Notes: generated by a model from the letters alone, not told the origin. Positions 22,171 to 33,033 are shown, counted from the stretch's first letter. The stretch is 64,000 bases of DNA from Paraspadella gotoi (GCA_051294375.1 CM119271.1:6821632-6885631); one strand, 5' to 3'. Numbers and translations are program-made.

Positions 22171-23205
22171 TCAACTGGTTCGCGCCAGGGCCAGCATGGA
22201 GAAGTGAAACTCTTCCGGATCTCGCTTCATGAACTCGGCGCAGACCTTGGCGGCGTCGTTAAGAAATGAGTGCGGAGTCGAGGAACCGTGGTTGATGGGA
22301 AACGGCTTGCGACCGTCCAATTCGTAGAGGCTCCCATCTAGTTTCAAAGTGGGATATTAAAAATTAACTTAAGGTGTCGCTAAATGATGACTTAAGTCAT
22401 CCTACCTTTTTGTACTAGAGATACGAAGTGGAGATTGGTTCTGTGCATGTTGGAGGGCGCTTCAGTTTGTCCTATGGGGATAAGGGGATGACAAATAAAC
22501 CTAAATACGGATACAGTACGTGGAATGTTCAGTAAATTGTGTAAAAACCTTCTTGAGCAGATGCGCTGTGAACGTTACAGATTCCTTCGTCGCTTTCCAT
22601 GTACTTGGCTTTCTCCTCAGGATCCATCGAAGAGGTCACGTTGAGAAATTTTGAGAGGTAACCAGTTTTATCTAAAATCAGGCGAATTAAAAGAGGAAAC
22701 GGTCAGGCGTAATAGAAAGAATTTCGTCAGTTCTTTAACGTAAGCTATTCTCACCTTCGATGGGAATTTGCTCCGTGTTGTTAAGAATACTGTGAAGCAG
22801 GGCGACTGTGCCACAGGCATTTCCGATCGTTTGCTTCATGAAGTAGACCTTAGGACTGACTTCTTGACCTTCGGCTCGAAGTTTCTCTTCTTGGGCCACT
22901 CGGTGAGACTCGTACTTTTCATTGATGGGGAATAAGAGAATCATGGCGACGACAGGCTGGGGCAGAAAGGCGAGAAGATCTGGATCTAGGCCGTACACAT
23001 CCACTAATTCCCAATTCTGGGAAACTCCTATAGAATAAAAAATGGAAGTTTTTAAAAAAAAGGATTAAACAAAATTTTAAAAAAGTTTAAAAAAAATACC
23101 AAGAGCCCCTCTCTTACCTAACTTATGGATAAATTTATTAAGAACCTCGGGGTTGGATTCCAGTGGCACCCATCGGTTTTGACCTTCTCTCGTTTCTTCT
23201 GTCAT
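22171..23205 (-). CDS. UCHL3: Ubiquitin carboxyl-terminal hydrolase, UCHL3 type
   Basis: Exon 1 (ATG at 23205) reads RWVPLESNPEVLN, as in UCHL3. Exon 2 (about 22,755-23,030) has VDVYGLDPDLL and the catalytic cysteine in KQTIGNACGT. Two short exons follow, around 22,540-22,675 and 22,400-22,480. The last exon (22171-22338) gives LYELDGRKPFPINHG with the catalytic aspartate and ends ARTS. The catalytic histidine sits in LHFVSLV. This cysteine protease removes small adducts from ubiquitin or NEDD8 C-termini in the cytosol. The estimated length of about 230 aa fits the family. A TTTTTTTGACAG acceptor-like sequence lies 23 bases before the ATG, 208 bases downstream of the PPP1R2 stop. Confidence 0.93.
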
Positions 23206-23413
23206 GTTCAATTATCAAGAAAGTTCTACTGTCAAAAAAAGTCACTGTTCAAAATCTGCGGGAAGGGACAAAAAAGGTTCTAATTAGTTCTACTTATAAT
23301 ATGAGAAACGCGAGCATTGACATATTCGCGAAACGGAAAACGCGAAAACTTGTTTTCGTCGAAATAATTTTAAAAAGGATTTTTTTTGTAAAAATAAAGA
23401 AAAATGGAAAAGT

Positions 23414-24007
23414 TTAAGCGGACTCATCATCGTCTTCATCATCTTCCTGGACGGGGTTCTTGAGCAAGACTCCCATATTCCTGTAGTGCGCCTTAGACTT
23501 CTCGACAAGATCAATCGCTTTTGTCCCATCCTCTCGACCGATGAGTCTCTGAGCGACGGCGTCCATGTCAACGTCCCCGCCCTCGTCCTCTTCTTCGTCG
23601 TCATCTTGGTCACGGCAACCAACGAGTGAATCTCCGTCTCGCCGGTCCGAGCAGGCCCGTACGGGAGACCTAGCCCGGTAGGGAGTCTTGGGCTCCTCGA
23701 TCTTCATGAAACCGTAGTCTTTGTCTGGCGGGTGGTATGTTTCTTTGACGTTCTCCTCGTCGAAGCAGGCCGACTTGCCGACAATACGGGAGTCGAGGAC
23801 GTGGCTGGTCTTGAGTATACCCCTGGGAGGCTGCGAGGCACTTCCTTCGCCGCTTAAGCCACCGACGTCCGTCTTCTTCAAAATGCCTCGAGGTGCACGA
23901 TTGAAAAGGATCGCAGGCGGGGCTTGTCCGATTCGGTTCTCTATGTCGGATATTTTCTCGTCGTCGTCCATGTCGACGTCGCTCGGAAGACCGCCTTCAA
24001 GACTCAT
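23414..24007 (-). CDS. PPP1R2: Protein phosphatase 1 inhibitor 2
   Basis: Intronless, 197 aa. It contains YHPPDKDYGFMKIEEPKTPY, the central inhibitor-2 signature including the GSK3-type TP site. A C-terminal helix KSKAHYRNMGVLLK corresponds to the HYNE region that covers the PP1 active site. The PP1-docking GILK motif occurs twice (RGILKKT near residue 40, RGILKTS near residue 62). Long acidic runs follow near the C-terminus. Inhibitor-2 binds the PP1 catalytic subunit and controls mitotic and ciliary phosphorylation. The gene lies 208 bases upstream of UCHL3. Confidence 0.88.
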   Translation of the reverse strand: MSLEGGLPSDVDMDDDEKISDIENRIGQAPPAILFNRAPRGILKKTDVGGLSGEGSASQPPRGILKTSHVLDSRIVGKSACFDEENVKETYHPPDKDYGFMKIEEPKTPYRARSPVRACSDRRDGDSLVGCRDQDDDEEEDEGGDVDMDAVAQRLIGREDGTKAIDLVEKSKAHYRNMGVLLKNPVQEDDEDDDESA

Positions 24008-24386
24008 TTACACACCCCCTCTCCTCACATTCAAAAATAACGCAACTAAACTCCTAAAAACTAAAAAAAACTTTTAAACGACCTATTGTATTTGCTAGCT
24101 TCTCCTCATAGACTGTAATTAAAAGGAGAAAAACAAAACAAAAATACAATAAAAGTTTGCAACAACAAAAAATTGATTGGGAAATAGTTTTGAAATCACA
24201 GTTAAATTGTACAATGCATCTTGTAAATTGAATAAATAAATAAAGAAAAAACATATGTCAAGGTAATTCGATCACGTGAAGAATTAGGGATAAGCGCAGC
24301 CCAATGCCCAATGTTACTTTCTCATTTTATATCCATGAGCCAAAGGAAAAAAGAATTATGCGCACGAATACAGGTATAAATTGAAT
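24008..24386. other. Spacer between PPP1R2 and the CaaX gene
   Basis: AT-rich, 379 bases. A GTTTTTTTTAG acceptor-like string lies about 60 bases before the PPP1R2 ATG on the minus strand. No coding signal is visible. Confidence 0.4.
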
Positions 24387-24959
24387 TCACAGAATCCAGC
24401 ATCCCCTTGGATTAAACTCTTTTAATTCTCTGTCATGGGCCCAGTTGTCATCAAAGGGTGTCACGTCTTCGATCTCAGCGTCGGTCAACGTCCAGGCATC
24501 GACGGCGAATCTTTCCGTCATCGTTCCCTTTGAATTCGCGCGCAACCGGTCCTTAGCAACCGCGGGCTTAAGAATATAAACCGAAACCTGATAATCAATC
24601 CATTTTTCACCATCACAAAAGCTAAAAAATACCATGATGTTTTCCGGGCGTAAAACACTGACGCTTAGTCTTTCATGTGGTAAACGATCCCTGTTATCAA
24701 CTTTGGAACCTTCAACATCGCCGGAACCGAATTCGACGTCGCTCAGCACTACGCGCGAAGCATTTTCCCCCGTCAAACGTATCCCGGCGATATGGACTCC
24801 TCCGACAGAGACTCGAGACGACCTGGGAAATACGGGCGCCACGCCGTGAGTCTCGACATTGATGGCGCAGTCGAGAAGACCGAACTCTTTATCAAGATCG
24901 CGCGGCTTGATCTTGACGGGCGTCGCCGCGTCTGGCCAAATCGTCACACAGCGAGCCAT
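24387..24959 (-). CDS. Unrecognised 190-aa protein ending in a CaaX-like motif
   Basis: Single-exon frame starting MARCVTIWPD. The upstream in-frame part, up to 25130, looks like non-coding sequence. I do not recognise the family. The protein is soluble, mostly beta-rich (SRVSVGGVHIAGIRL, RLSVSVLRPENIMVFFSF, WIDYQVSVYIL), with no signal peptide or membrane segment. It ends in a polar stretch (DDNWAHDRELKEF) and the last four residues are Cys-Trp-Ile-Leu. This fits a CaaX box with Leu at X, which would favour geranylgeranylation. The beta-strand pattern could be a C2-like or immunoglobulin-like fold, but that is a guess. A CGTTTAG acceptor-like site lies about 33 bases before the ATG. Confidence 0.6.
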   Translation of the reverse strand: MARCVTIWPDAATPVKIKPRDLDKEFGLLDCAINVETHGVAPVFPRSSRVSVGGVHIAGIRLTGENASRVVLSDVEFGSGDVEGSKVDNRDRLPHERLSVSVLRPENIMVFFSFCDGEKWIDYQVSVYILKPAVAKDRLRANSKGTMTERFAVDAWTLTDAEIEDVTPFDDNWAHDRELKEFNPRGCWIL

Positions 24960-25348
24960 TGGATAAAGGTATCTTTTTGGACGGTGACTAAACGTGAATA
25001 ACAATAACAATAAGGAACAACAAGAAATGAGACTCGGGCGAGTATGAAGCGAGTTCCGTAGGGCCCAACTAATGAAATAAAAATAAATCACTCGGCCGAT
25101 TTGTCCAAAATATCTCAAAAAATGTTTCAAAAAGTAATTGATCTTCCAGAATAATGTAATCCAGTTGGTGGTCTTTTTTTAATTTCAAGAACAAAAACTT
25201 AACGAAATTGCCTCCGACTATCTACTATCTAGGTTTTCCATGTTTTCCGCTATTTGTGCCATCAACTATTTTACATTTAGCCATTTCAGTTTAAACTAGT
25301 GCAACTAAAGAAGCAAAAATACAAACTAAATTATATTCAGAGAAAAAT
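24960..25348. other. Spacer between the CaaX gene and NARS2
   Basis: AT-rich, 389 bases, probably the NARS2 3' UTR and the leader of the CaaX gene. Nothing else is recognisable. Confidence 0.4.
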
Positions 25349-27084
25349 TCACATCCAACATTTACCCGCGACACGCGGAAATGGAATGCATTCCCTGATG
25401 TTCGCGACTCCCGTCAAGTATTGCAAGTATCTCTCAAAGCCGACGCCGAATCCTCCGTGTGGGACGGAACCGAACTTTCGAAGATCCACGTACCACTTGA
25501 GCCTCTCCTCCTCGTCCTCTGGGTCCATCATTACACCTTTTTCCCTCATGTTGTAAACGAGATTGCCGTAAACGTGCTCGCGAAGGCTTCCGCCGCACAC
25601 CTCGCCGACTTCGGGTAAAAGGAGGTCGAAGGAAGCGCATGTTCGGCCATCATCATTACCTGATAGTTAATGAACATGAAGGTACTAATACTACCGATTA
25701 TCTAGGGTAGCCAAGCATTCGCAATCACAACCATTCACGAGAAATGTATCGGCCTCAACACTTCGCTCTACCCACACCTACCTTTTGCGTAAAATGCCTT
25801 CAGCGAGGCCGGGAAGTCGGTAATAAAAACGGGCTTTCCTACGTGTTCGACCAAAATCTTCTCCATTTCCTTGTTGAAATCGTCGCCCCATTTTAAAGTG
25901 GAAAAATCGTTGGATCTCTTCAAAATGTCCAAGGCGTCCGAATAGGAAATTCTCGCGAAGCTCGAGTTCAAATCGGCGACGATGCCACTTTGTGCCGTTG
26001 AGGACAAAGGGACGGTCCCACGAAAAAGGGCCAGTTCCTCGGCCCGAGAAGTCATTAGGGATTGAGAAACAGTCTTGAGAAGATCCTCCACGAGGTCGCA
26101 CAAATCCTGCGTTGTCGGATGGAAGAACCAATAAAGGTAAAAGTCTTTATTAATGCTGAGCACAACGATTAAAATTGTTAAAAAAAGTACCTCGACTGAT
26201 TCCACAAACGCCACTTCAGCCTCCGCCATGTAAAACTCGGACAGATGCATGCGAGATCGGCTCTTGTCTGCGCGGAAGGTCGGTCCGAACGAATAAACCT
26301 TCGACAAACCGTGAACCAACGCTTCGAGGTGCAACTGACCCGAAACGGTTAGAAAAGCGTCCGTGTGAAAATAGGATCGTGACTCCCCGTTTTCGCCTAT
26401 AACTCCGTCGTCTTTGGCCGTCAACCGAAAGACCTCGCCGGCGCCTTCGCAATCGTTGGAGGTGACGATGGGCGGGGCGACTAGAAGAAAGTCTCGGCGT
26501 TGAAAAAACTTGTGAAAAGCCAGCGTCGAGTCGTTGCGAATCTTGAGCATGGCGGTGCCGAGCTTTGTGCGGTGCCGGTGTTCTGGCGCTTCAGCGCGGA
26601 GGTATCCGGGCTGATGTCGAGTCTTGGCCTTGATGGGAAACTCTTTGGAGCTCACTTCCCCGAGAACCTGCAGTTCGTCACCACGTAACTCGACTGTCTG
26701 CTGAGGATGACGACTGGGAACGAGAAGTCCGATTACTTCGACAGCGGCGCCCAGGGCAATAGCGTCACCATCGACGTCGGCGCTCTTTACGACGACTTGG
26801 AGGTGACGAACACCAGATCCATCAGTCAAGTCGACGAAAGTGTTCTTTTTCTGAATCCTAGCGCTGGAGATCCATCCGCGGACGCGAGCGTTGAGCCCGG
26901 CTTCGTCGACAGAAGATTCCAACAATTGTTGAACGGTGAAGCGTGGAAATTCCGAAATGTTTTGAGATGGTATCGGAGTCGCTGAATCGCCGATACTGGC
27001 GCAGAGTCTTCGCAAAAGAATAAAGTTTCCGAGACCATTGTGAGAGGGATTGAAAACGAAGCTGAAGATACGATTAAATAACAT
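25349..27084 (-). CDS. NARS2: Mitochondrial asparaginyl-tRNA synthetase
   Basis: The ATG at 27084 (MLFNRIFSFVF) starts a basic, hydrophobic mitochondrial leader. The OB-fold anticodon-binding domain follows (VRGWISSARIQKKNTFVDLTDGS). The class IIb catalytic core has motif 2 (SFGPTFRADKSRSRMHLSEF). A last exon (25349 to about 25,660) carries motif 3 in GGFGVGFERYLQYLTG and ends RECIPFPR. Introns are at 26107-26190 and about 25,661-25,780. The protein charges mitochondrial tRNA-Asn. The 84-base intron is a multiple of three and has no in-frame stop, so its retention would add 28 residues. TTTTTCATAG lies 9 bases before the ATG, 219 bases after the HADHB stop region. Confidence 0.92.
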
Positions 27085-27302
27085 AACCAATCACTATGAA
27101 AAACTTATCGGAAAAAGGGGGATATTAGAATATTACCATTTTCATAACAACTTTAAAATGTGCAAAATTAAAGATGACCTACAAACGAATGGATCACCAT
27201 GGCGACTTAGTTTGTTGCATTGATAAGTTGCCTCGAACAAAAGGCAAACAAGATATCTTCGGAAATTAAAACCAAAGCATTCAAGAAATCATCGACGGAG
27301 CG

Positions 27303-29445
27303 TCACTGAGGGTATCGCTCCAAGAGACCGCCGTAAGCGTGGCCTCCCGCGGCGCAGGCAGCGAGGAGGGCGAACTGCTTGTCTTCGGCGATCATGCGAT
27401 TTGCGGCCGTCGTGGTCAAGCGGACGCCGGTGGCCCCAAACGGATGACCTTTCGATTTTAAAGACAGTTTAACGATCTTCCGAATATAAAATTTCTTAAT
27501 TGCGTAAAAAGTCAACTTATTCCTAAAGCACACACAATGATTCCCAACTCTCTCACCAATGGAAAGGCTTCCACCCCAGAGGTTAAACTGTTCCATTGGC
27601 GGTGGCCCAATCTTCTCTGGCAGCTTCATCATGTTTTGGCAATACCAGTCCGAATCGAGGGCTTTCAAGTTGGCCAATATTTGACCGGCGAAGGCTTCGT
27701 GAAATTCGTAGACCCCAATGTCTTTGTACGATTTTCCCGACATCTTAAGGATTTTGGCGGTGGCGTGGGCTGGTCCCAGGAGCAACTGGTCCTTGGGATC
27801 CAAGGCCACGTAGGTAGCTTCTCTGTTTAGGATAAATGTTCGTTAAAAGACTAACCTTCTAGGATTAAAGGCTAAAAACACAACGAAACCGAAATCATCT
27901 TTTTTCGTACCTTAAGTAAGCTTTAGGTTTGAATCCCAACTCCTTAGCCTTCTCCTCGGACATGATTACGCAGGCCGAGGCTCCGTCGGTGAGGAAAGAA
28001 GCGTTAGCGGCGGTGATCGTCCCGTGAGGTTTGACGAAAGCCGGCTTCAACGAAGCTAGCTTCTCGGGGGTGCCGACTCGGATGCCGTTGTCCTTGTCGA
28101 CAATGGTCGCCTTTCCTGGGATCTTAACCGGGATAACGTCGGAAAGGTTGCCTGCCTCTTGCGCCTTCTGAGCCAGGGTGTGTGATCTTTATCAACGTAA
28201 AAAGGGATCAAGTCAAATAAAAATAAGAAAATGACAAGTGCCAAACAGACAAAAGGCTTACCTCAAGGCAAAATCATCCTGTTCTTTCCTCGAGACGTTA
28301 AAGGCCGCAGCAAGACGATCCGCGGAGTGACCCATGGACTCGTTTGTCGAAAACTCCGCAACGGCAGGAAGCTCTATGTTGAAAAGTACTTTCGGACTCA
28401 ACATCTGAAAGGGAAATCAAAAAATTATTTTAAGCAGTATAGCCAAAACAACAATGCTGCAAAAAAAAAATTAGTACAAATTTAGTACATACAAGTACAA
28501 AATATTTTCACTTTCCGTCGATGAAAAGGGAAACCAAACACCGACTACCGACCTTGGCGAACAAAGCGAGTTGTTTCTGCGGCCCCTTCGCCTTGGGCAA
28601 GGACATCATGAGTCCGCGCATTTTGCGGGAAAATCGGATGGGAACGTCGGACATGAACTCGACGCCGCCGGCGATGACGACATCGGCGACTCCGGTCGCG
28701 ATCATCCCCATTCCGCTCGTGATGGCGACGTTGGAGGAGATGCAAGCGAGGGTGACGGTGTGACATGGAACCTTTTCCGGTATACCGGCGCTCAACGCCG
28801 CTTCCCTGGCGATGTTACTAGTCTTCACTTCCATGATGACGGTGCCGCAAATCACGTTACTTACTTCGTCCACGGGTAAGTTCAATTTTTTAACGAGACC
28901 TGAAGGGTAATTCATTCAGACAAGACAAGTTCACCGTCCAATCCAGGCAAGTGCCAAAACTATGGACCTGACTGTAGGACTAACCAGGCTGTCTCTCTAA
29001 TAAGAATCAACCTGGCGCCAACCAGAATGGAGGGATGTGTGGGTGCATTACTGCAAACGAATGTCTCGGAAGAGTGGCGGTATAAATACAGATGGTAAGA
29101 ATTAAATCTTGGGACGGTTTGTAAAGTTCCCATTTTAAAATACCTTTAATGGCTTCCCGTTGTAAATCGTGCGGCATCATATCTTTATAATCAGTACCAG
29201 AAGTGAGGAAAGGTGTGCGTACGCCATCGACAAGAACGATATTTTTACCCTAAAATATTTAGCATTAACTTTTAAAATCATTTAAATATTAAAAAACCTA
29301 AATTACATAATAGGTACAAATTAGGCAAAACGTACAGTGTACGTACCTGGGAATACTTTCGAGACCATAAATTATTGAGGTTGCTAACCGGGGCGATGGC
29401 TGTCCGGGCGCCCAATTTTACACAATGGCTCAAGCACAACGCCAT
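27303..29445 (-). CDS. HADHB: Mitochondrial trifunctional enzyme subunit beta (3-ketoacyl-CoA thiolase)
   Basis: The ATG at 29445 starts a leader without acidic residues ([18 protein letters not shown]). The exons give [10 protein letters not shown], the acyl-accepting cysteine in [25 protein letters not shown] (diagnostic of HADHB), [49 protein letters not shown], then a last exon with [19 protein letters not shown] and the end ERYPQ. Approximate exons: 29,347-29,445, 29,145-29,250, 28,555-28,900, 28,350-28,405, 27,910-28,310, 27,545-27,825 and 27,303-27,460. The enzyme performs the last step of long-chain fatty-acid beta-oxidation with HADHA. TTTTTCAATAG lies 15 bases before the ATG, and AIMP1 ends 137 bases upstream. 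Confidence 0.93.
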
Positions 29446-29582
29446 TTTTAAAAAAAAATACTATTGAAAAACAAAACATTTTATTAAAATTAGCGACCAA
29501 CGTTTATATCCGGCGTTAAGCGGGAATCACATCGAAAAAATAACACCCCGGTGGGAAAGTTTTAGACTAAATTTCGCAATTT

Positions 29583-30910
29583 TTATTTGATTCCGGCCAT
29601 TCTGACGGAAGGGGCGGTGACAAGTCCCTTGCCCTCGATCTTAAAAAAGGAGCCCTTGAAGGTGGCGACCCCTTCGGCGTTGACGAGGAATTCGGGCTGA
29701 ATCGCCTCGAAGATCTTTTTTTTAGGATTGATGAAAGGGAGATCGGGTTCGCCCTCGTAGCCGTCGAAAGAGATCTTATCGCCGACGATCGCCCCCGCGG
29801 GCGGAACCAAGATCTCCACCTTGTCAGGCGTGTTCGCGCACATTATCATTCCTCGATAGAAAAAAGACGTATGTATTTACTACAAATCTGAAAATCTTTA
29901 ATTCAACTAAACCTTACCTTCGGACAGAACGCCCCTCATTTTGGCGGGTTTGAGGTTGAGTAAAAATACGGCGACTCTGCCGCGCATTTCCTCGAGGGGC
30001 ACATGCTTGACCAAACCACTCACGATCGTTCGCAGTTTTTCTTCTCCCACGTCAACCTTTTCCACGTAGAGCGAATCCGCACCGGGGTGTTTCTCCACCT
30101 AAATGAACTTAAAATTTTTAAAACATATTGTTGACAATTGAACCGAAAAACCCTGATAAACTCTCGTGCCTCCATGATTTTGCCGATTCTCATATTGAGC
30201 CGAGAAACGTCGACGGGTTTTTCCGGCTCCGCATCGCCGTCGCCTTGCTCCACTTTTCCGGCTTTCTTCTCTTTTTTCGGTTTTTCTTTGGCTTTATTTT
30301 CCGGCGATGCCGGGACGGGTGATGACAAGTCAGTCGCAGGTTCGGACGCTTTTGGAAATGAAAGGAAAGGATTGGGGTGAAAGAACAGTTTAAAGAAAGC
30401 ACGGGTGAAGGCGGATCTCTTTTTCTTAAATACCCTTGGGTTTGGGTGACGCTTTTTTCGATGGCTTCATCTTTTCGCTGTCCGGGATAACATTAGATGG
30501 AGCTGCAGTTGGCGAAGTGATCGGCACCTGCTTGATGCCATGGCTTATCTCGACGGCAATAAGGTCATTTTTTAGAGTTTGAACCTGGAAGGAATCGCTC
30601 ATAACTTCAATATCATCCGTTACCATCGTGTCGTGTTTATGATAAAATGATATAGAATAAAGTTTGAAGAGAGATTTAACAACGATTTTTATTTCATAGT
30701 GAAACGGACATGTTTCGACTCACATACGAGTCTTCTTCAGCGCCAATTCAATTTGTGAATTTTAAGAGAATTTTGTGCATAAAGAAAGAGAGAGAGAGAG
30801 AGAGACAGAGCAAAGTTTCCAACACAGAGTTTGGGAGAAAGGATAGTGTTCAGTTTTTTTATTAGGGACAGGTGAAGGTGAGGACAGAGATAGTTTGTGA
30901 AAAGAAATTG

Positions 30911-30975
<65 letters not shown>

Positions 30976-33033
30976 CAGTGATTGAAAATATAATACATTA
31001 TGAAATGTACAACAATGTTAAAATTTGGTAAACTTTAATAATGAATAATATCAACAATTAGCTACAGTAATAAATTAGCTGAAGTGCCTACCGCGCCCAC
31101 CACAGCACACCTGGAAGATAAGCAGAAGCGCCCAAAGAACGTAGGTCACTTGTCCCTCCCCTACCACCAGGGGATCACTGAGTCATTGGTGCGGGTGCTA
31201 GCAAAGCAGGGGATCTTCACCTCAGTGACGGCCCACGGCTCTCTGCGTGAGCTATTGGTGAAACCGAAAGATAAAATCCCCAGACCGAAAACATCAGGAG
31301 CCGTCTATTGGGCGGCCTGTGCAGGGGCGGGCAACCAAGCCTGCACAGCAGCATATGTGGGCGAGACAGGAAAGTCTAACTGACCGCTTCCAGCAGCATA
31401 CGAGACCCTATCGCCACTACCTATCTGCTATAGCCGAACACACGGCTAATACTGGCCATCTATTCAGAGAATCAGACTGTCTCATGCTGTCCCAGGACCC
31501 AAGCTGGTTCTCAAGAGGTATTAGAGAGGCAATCTACATCAAAGCCCTCGAGCCCTCTTTGAACCGTGATGGAGGACGATTCAATCTCCCTCCAAGCTAT
31601 GATTCGCTTATCAAAAGCGTGGTGGAGGCCCCGTCTCCACCACGTCCGCACAATGATTCCCCCATCTCCACTCAACAAAATAGGCGGAGACCCTTGCGCA
31701 GGCAATGGGCAGACGATACCTCTCCTTCAACTGCAGCAACTCATTCCCTTCCTCTGTGGACTGAGCACCGCCCAAAGCGACGGCTGCAGGAGGAAGGGGG
31801 GGGAGGCCACCACTCCTGTCGCGAAAGTGGCAAGAATGGACAGCCGCCCACCTTGCCAGCCGGCAAGAAGAGGGCAGTCGGCAGGTGTACCAGGCCAGAG
31901 AGATATCCGAGTAGCATTTGGTTTCTTCCCGCAAGGAAGTCTTCCCAACTCTGCACAAGTAGGCTCCACCAACCTGTCCTCTCAGCCAATGACACACCAA
32001 TGACCCGACCTTATCAATCTAGCCTTTCATTTGTTCATAACCAAGGGGGGCGAGCTCATTTTGAGCTCTTTCTTATTACTTGAAATTTCCCTTTTCCTAA
32101 TTACTTAGTTATCCCTCACTAACAATAAATATTTCACATTTCTGAATTTCTTTTTCATTTCACTAATTTATTACTGTAGCTAATTGTTGATATTATTCAT
32201 TATTAAAGTTTACCAAATTTTAACATTGTTGTACATTTCATAATGTATTATATTTTCAAGCACTGTCTCTCTCTCTCTCTCTCTCCATTTCAATTTCTTT
32301 TCACAAACTATCTCTGTCCTCACCTTCACCTGTCCCTAATAAAAAACTGAACACTATCTTTTCTCTCAAACTCTGTGTTGGAAACTTTGCTCTCTCTCTC
32401 TCTCTCTCTTTCTTTATGCACAAAATTCTCTTCAAATTCACAAATTGAATTGGCGCAGAAGAATACTCGTATGTGAGTCGAAACATGTCCGTTTCACTAT
32501 GAAATAAAAATCGTTGTTAAATCTCTCTTCAAACTTTGTTCTAACCCAAATCACAACGAAACAGAGGAAAAAACACGATAAAATGATAAAATTGCAAAAT
32601 TCCCAAGTGCTTCTCTATTTTAAGTTTTAGATTTTATAATATTAATTAAAATTACTTATTGCAAATTCTTTATTTTTTATTTTTATTATTATTTTTTACA
32701 AATTTTTGTTTTGGATAATATAAATCTGAAAATATTATATTATTATTTTCTTCTGGAAATAGAGGGAGCATCTATAAAACAAGGTTATATTACTTCCGGC
32801 CCTAGTTTTCGAAATAGATATCACACATCAGTCACACATCAGTCAGCTGGTTTTATAAAACAGACCTGTTCCTGAAGCCTCATGGTTTCTTGGCTTGCAA
32901 ATTCCTTCTCTTGTTCCGCTTTGTATGATAGAACATTGTCCAGAAAGTGTAAATCCTTTTGCAAAGTTCTCAGAAGGTTTTCTGCTTTCAAAGTTCGACT
33001 TTGAAATATTTTCAAGAGTTCTTTCGAAGACAT
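29583..33033 (-). CDS. AIMP1: AIMP1 (p43/EMAP-II), multisynthetase scaffold, with a retroelement in intron 1
   Basis: Exon 1 (32866-33033) encodes a leucine-rich coiled coil ([20 protein letters not shown]) ending RLQEQ before a GTCTGT donor. Exon 2 starts at 30584 after TCCTTCCAG and continues in phase as [21 protein letters not shown], which matches the end of the AIMP1 N-terminal helix. A lysine-rich linker follows. The C-terminal EMAP-II/tRNA-binding OB fold then has [55 protein letters not shown] and the end MAGIK. AIMP1 anchors arginyl- and glutaminyl-tRNA synthetases in the multisynthetase complex and can be released as a cytokine-like fragment in vertebrates. An internal ATG at 30626 is in intron sequence and is not the start. 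Intron 1 contains a Penelope-like element in antisense. Confidence 0.9.
30641..30652. repeat. Target-site duplication, left copy
   Basis: GATAAAATGATA occurs here and again at 32577-32588, directly flanking the Penelope-like element. A 12-base direct repeat at the outer borders is what insertion with a staggered cut would leave. Confidence 0.75.
30695..30748 (-). ncRNA. Hammerhead ribozyme motif in the left arm of the Penelope-like element
   Basis: Read on the minus strand: CTGAAGA (core box 1), then stem II GACTC/GAGTC around GTATGT, then GAAA (core box 2), then CATGTC, giving a very short palindromic stem III (ACATGT) and the GUC cleavage site after 30707. GGCG before the core can pair with CGTT after the cut, using wobble pairs, as stem I. 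Minimal type-I hammerheads of this kind are an established feature of Penelope-like terminal repeats. Confidence 0.75.
32450..32498 (+). ncRNA. Degenerate hammerhead motif in the right arm
   Basis: This is the inverted copy of the left-arm motif. Here box 1 reads CAGAAGA instead of CTGAAGA and one stem II base is changed (TACTC for GACTC). GAGTCGAAACATGTC is intact. The lost U in the core would be expected to prevent self-cleavage. Confidence 0.6.
32577..32588. repeat. Target-site duplication, right copy
   Basis: Second copy of GATAAAATGATA (see 30641-30652). Confidence 0.75.

Larger units (their letters stand above)
30653..32576 (+). mobile_element. Truncated Penelope-like retroelement with inverted terminal arms
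   Basis: The arms at about 30,656-31,080 and 32,172-32,540 are near-identical inverted copies, differing mainly in the length of a GA/CT microsatellite. The plus-strand interior (31,084-32,083) encodes the C-terminal part of a Penelope-like polyprotein: [20 protein letters not shown], the GIY-YIG nuclease (VYWAACAG...AAYVGETG, then LTDRFQQH) and the typical ending [21 protein letters not shown] frameshift near 31,378 splits the nuclease and no reverse-transcriptase domain is present, so this copy is defective. It sits antisense in AIMP1 intron 1, flanked by 12-base direct repeats. Confidence 0.9.

Noticed and set aside
24960-25130. Upstream hydrophobic extension of the CaaX gene (MKHFLRYFGQ...)
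   Set aside because: It looks like translated AT-rich leader sequence. The MARCVTIW start is at the coding boundary and an acceptor-like site lies between.
30426-30626. MVTDDIEVM start for AIMP1
   Set aside because: This part lies upstream of the exon 2 acceptor TCCTTCCAG. A better first exon with the family coiled coil and matching phase is at 32866-33033.
30762-30998. SLSLSL-rich frame in the Penelope left arm
   Set aside because: It is the translation of a GA/CT microsatellite, not a protein.
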